A DNA stretch of 64,000 nucleotides from Tenacibaculum sp. SZ-18 (GTDB lineage Bacteria; Bacteroidota; Bacteroidia; Flavobacteriales; Flavobacteriaceae): positions 2,587,777 to 2,651,776 of the forward strand of contig NZ_CP019335.1 of the NCBI RefSeq assembly GCF_002813915.1. Reading direction: 5' to 3'. Below the pieces are notes generated by a model. That model had not been told where the DNA came from. It saw nothing but the letters and a program-made list of their open reading frames with translations, and searched no databases. A program made the position numbers and the translations under genes. Positions 63,897 through 64,000 of the stretch are shown here, one piece after another (positions within the stretch are counted from its first letter, which is position 1; each line of letters begins with the position of its first letter).

Positions 63897-64000
63897 TTGC
63901 TATACCTTTCTAAACCAAAGGCAAGTGATTTTTTATAAAGCTAGTGTTTAGCTAAAAAAATGTACATTTAAACACGCAACAAACCATACACAAAACGTTA
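63873..64000 (+). other. attC 30, 3' end cut by window
   Basis: R'' TCAGCTAAC, complementary to TTAGCTG; same family as attC 1; core G at 63997 followed by TTA of the next, unseen cassette. Confidence 0.85.

Larger units (their letters stand above)
42168..63997 (+). mobile_element. Integron-like gene-cassette array, 30 complete cassettes
   Basis: Thirty end-to-end cassettes, all in the same orientation, bounded by G^TT cores and each ending in an attC-like hairpin of about 55, 130-140 or 190-200 bp. The window's last three bases (TTA) begin another cassette. Twenty-three cassettes carry genes (one carries two) and seven carry no intact gene. Cassette starts and the R'' of their own attC are complementary, e.g. 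TTGTAACAC/GTGTTACAA, TTACCACAC/GTGTGGTAA, TTAGCGGTT/AACCGCTAA, TTGCCCACA/TGTGGGCAA. That is the footprint of circular-cassette integration. Confidence 0.92.

Overview
The window is AT-rich DNA from a bacterium of the phylum Bacteroidota, most likely a (marine) Flavobacteriia. The evidence is four secreted proteins with type IX secretion (T9SS) type-A sorting tails plus a T9SS-tailed phosphatase, an Mpl muropeptide ligase, a Bacteroidota-type alpha-2-macroglobulin, TAnnTTTG-type -7 promoter boxes and an absence of Shine-Dalgarno sites. No rRNA or tRNA gene was seen. I cannot name the species.

1-7122 is a surface-polysaccharide block. A plus-strand operon with overlapping genes encodes a Wzx-type flippase (cut by the window start), a CapA-type metallophosphoesterase, an asparagine-synthase-like amidotransferase and a hexapeptide acyltransferase. 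It faces a minus-strand pair (FemAB/GNAT-like transferase and polysaccharide deacetylase) and a small membrane protein. 7172-10845 is housekeeping: radC, trkA and trkH.

11073-28300 is a secretome island. It holds a secreted tail-collar protein and four large T9SS cargo proteins with related C-terminal halves. The first three are each followed by a near-identical 55-codon gene (missed by length-based ORF calling; Tat-like leader, invariant C-terminus ASPEQPGDGF) and the same rho-independent terminator. The fourth, a metallopeptidase-like protein that has lost two zinc ligands, is followed by a PqqD-HprK fusion and a nucleotidyltransferase, the gene pair of predicted peptide-modification (HPr-rel-A type) systems. 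28304-40839 holds mpl, an alpha-2-macroglobulin, a DUF4174 protein, a possible caspase-fold lipoprotein, a DoxX-like membrane protein and a T9SS-secreted metallophosphoesterase.

41003-64000 is the striking part: an integron-like gene-cassette array. A tyrosine recombinase (41003-42139), co-oriented with the array, is followed 28 bp later by an attI-like core and then 30 consecutive cassettes (42168-63997), continuing beyond the window. Every cassette ends in a foldable attC-like site. In almost every coding cassette the first 7-9 bases are the exact or near-exact reverse complement of the R'' element of its own attC, as expected for circularising integron cassettes. The recombinase has the full R-K-H-R-H-Y catalytic set but lacks the extra helix insertion that defines IntI, so this looks like a Xer-type integrase running an integron. 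23 cassettes carry genes: SUKH/SMI1-KNR4 immunity-like proteins, DUF4262, an RDD protein, a cation-efflux protein, lipoproteins, small membrane proteins and unknowns. Seven carry no intact gene and fall into two families: a 457-bp cassette present four times and a 600-bp cassette present three times (two in tandem) carrying a decayed minus-strand gene. Array wear is visible: one core has lost its essential G (45128) and one cassette gene has a nonsense codon in its signal peptide (56018). An exact TAnnTTTG box lies between the integrase stop and the first cassette, and many attC sites carry a related motif, so cassette transcription may be built into the recombination sites.
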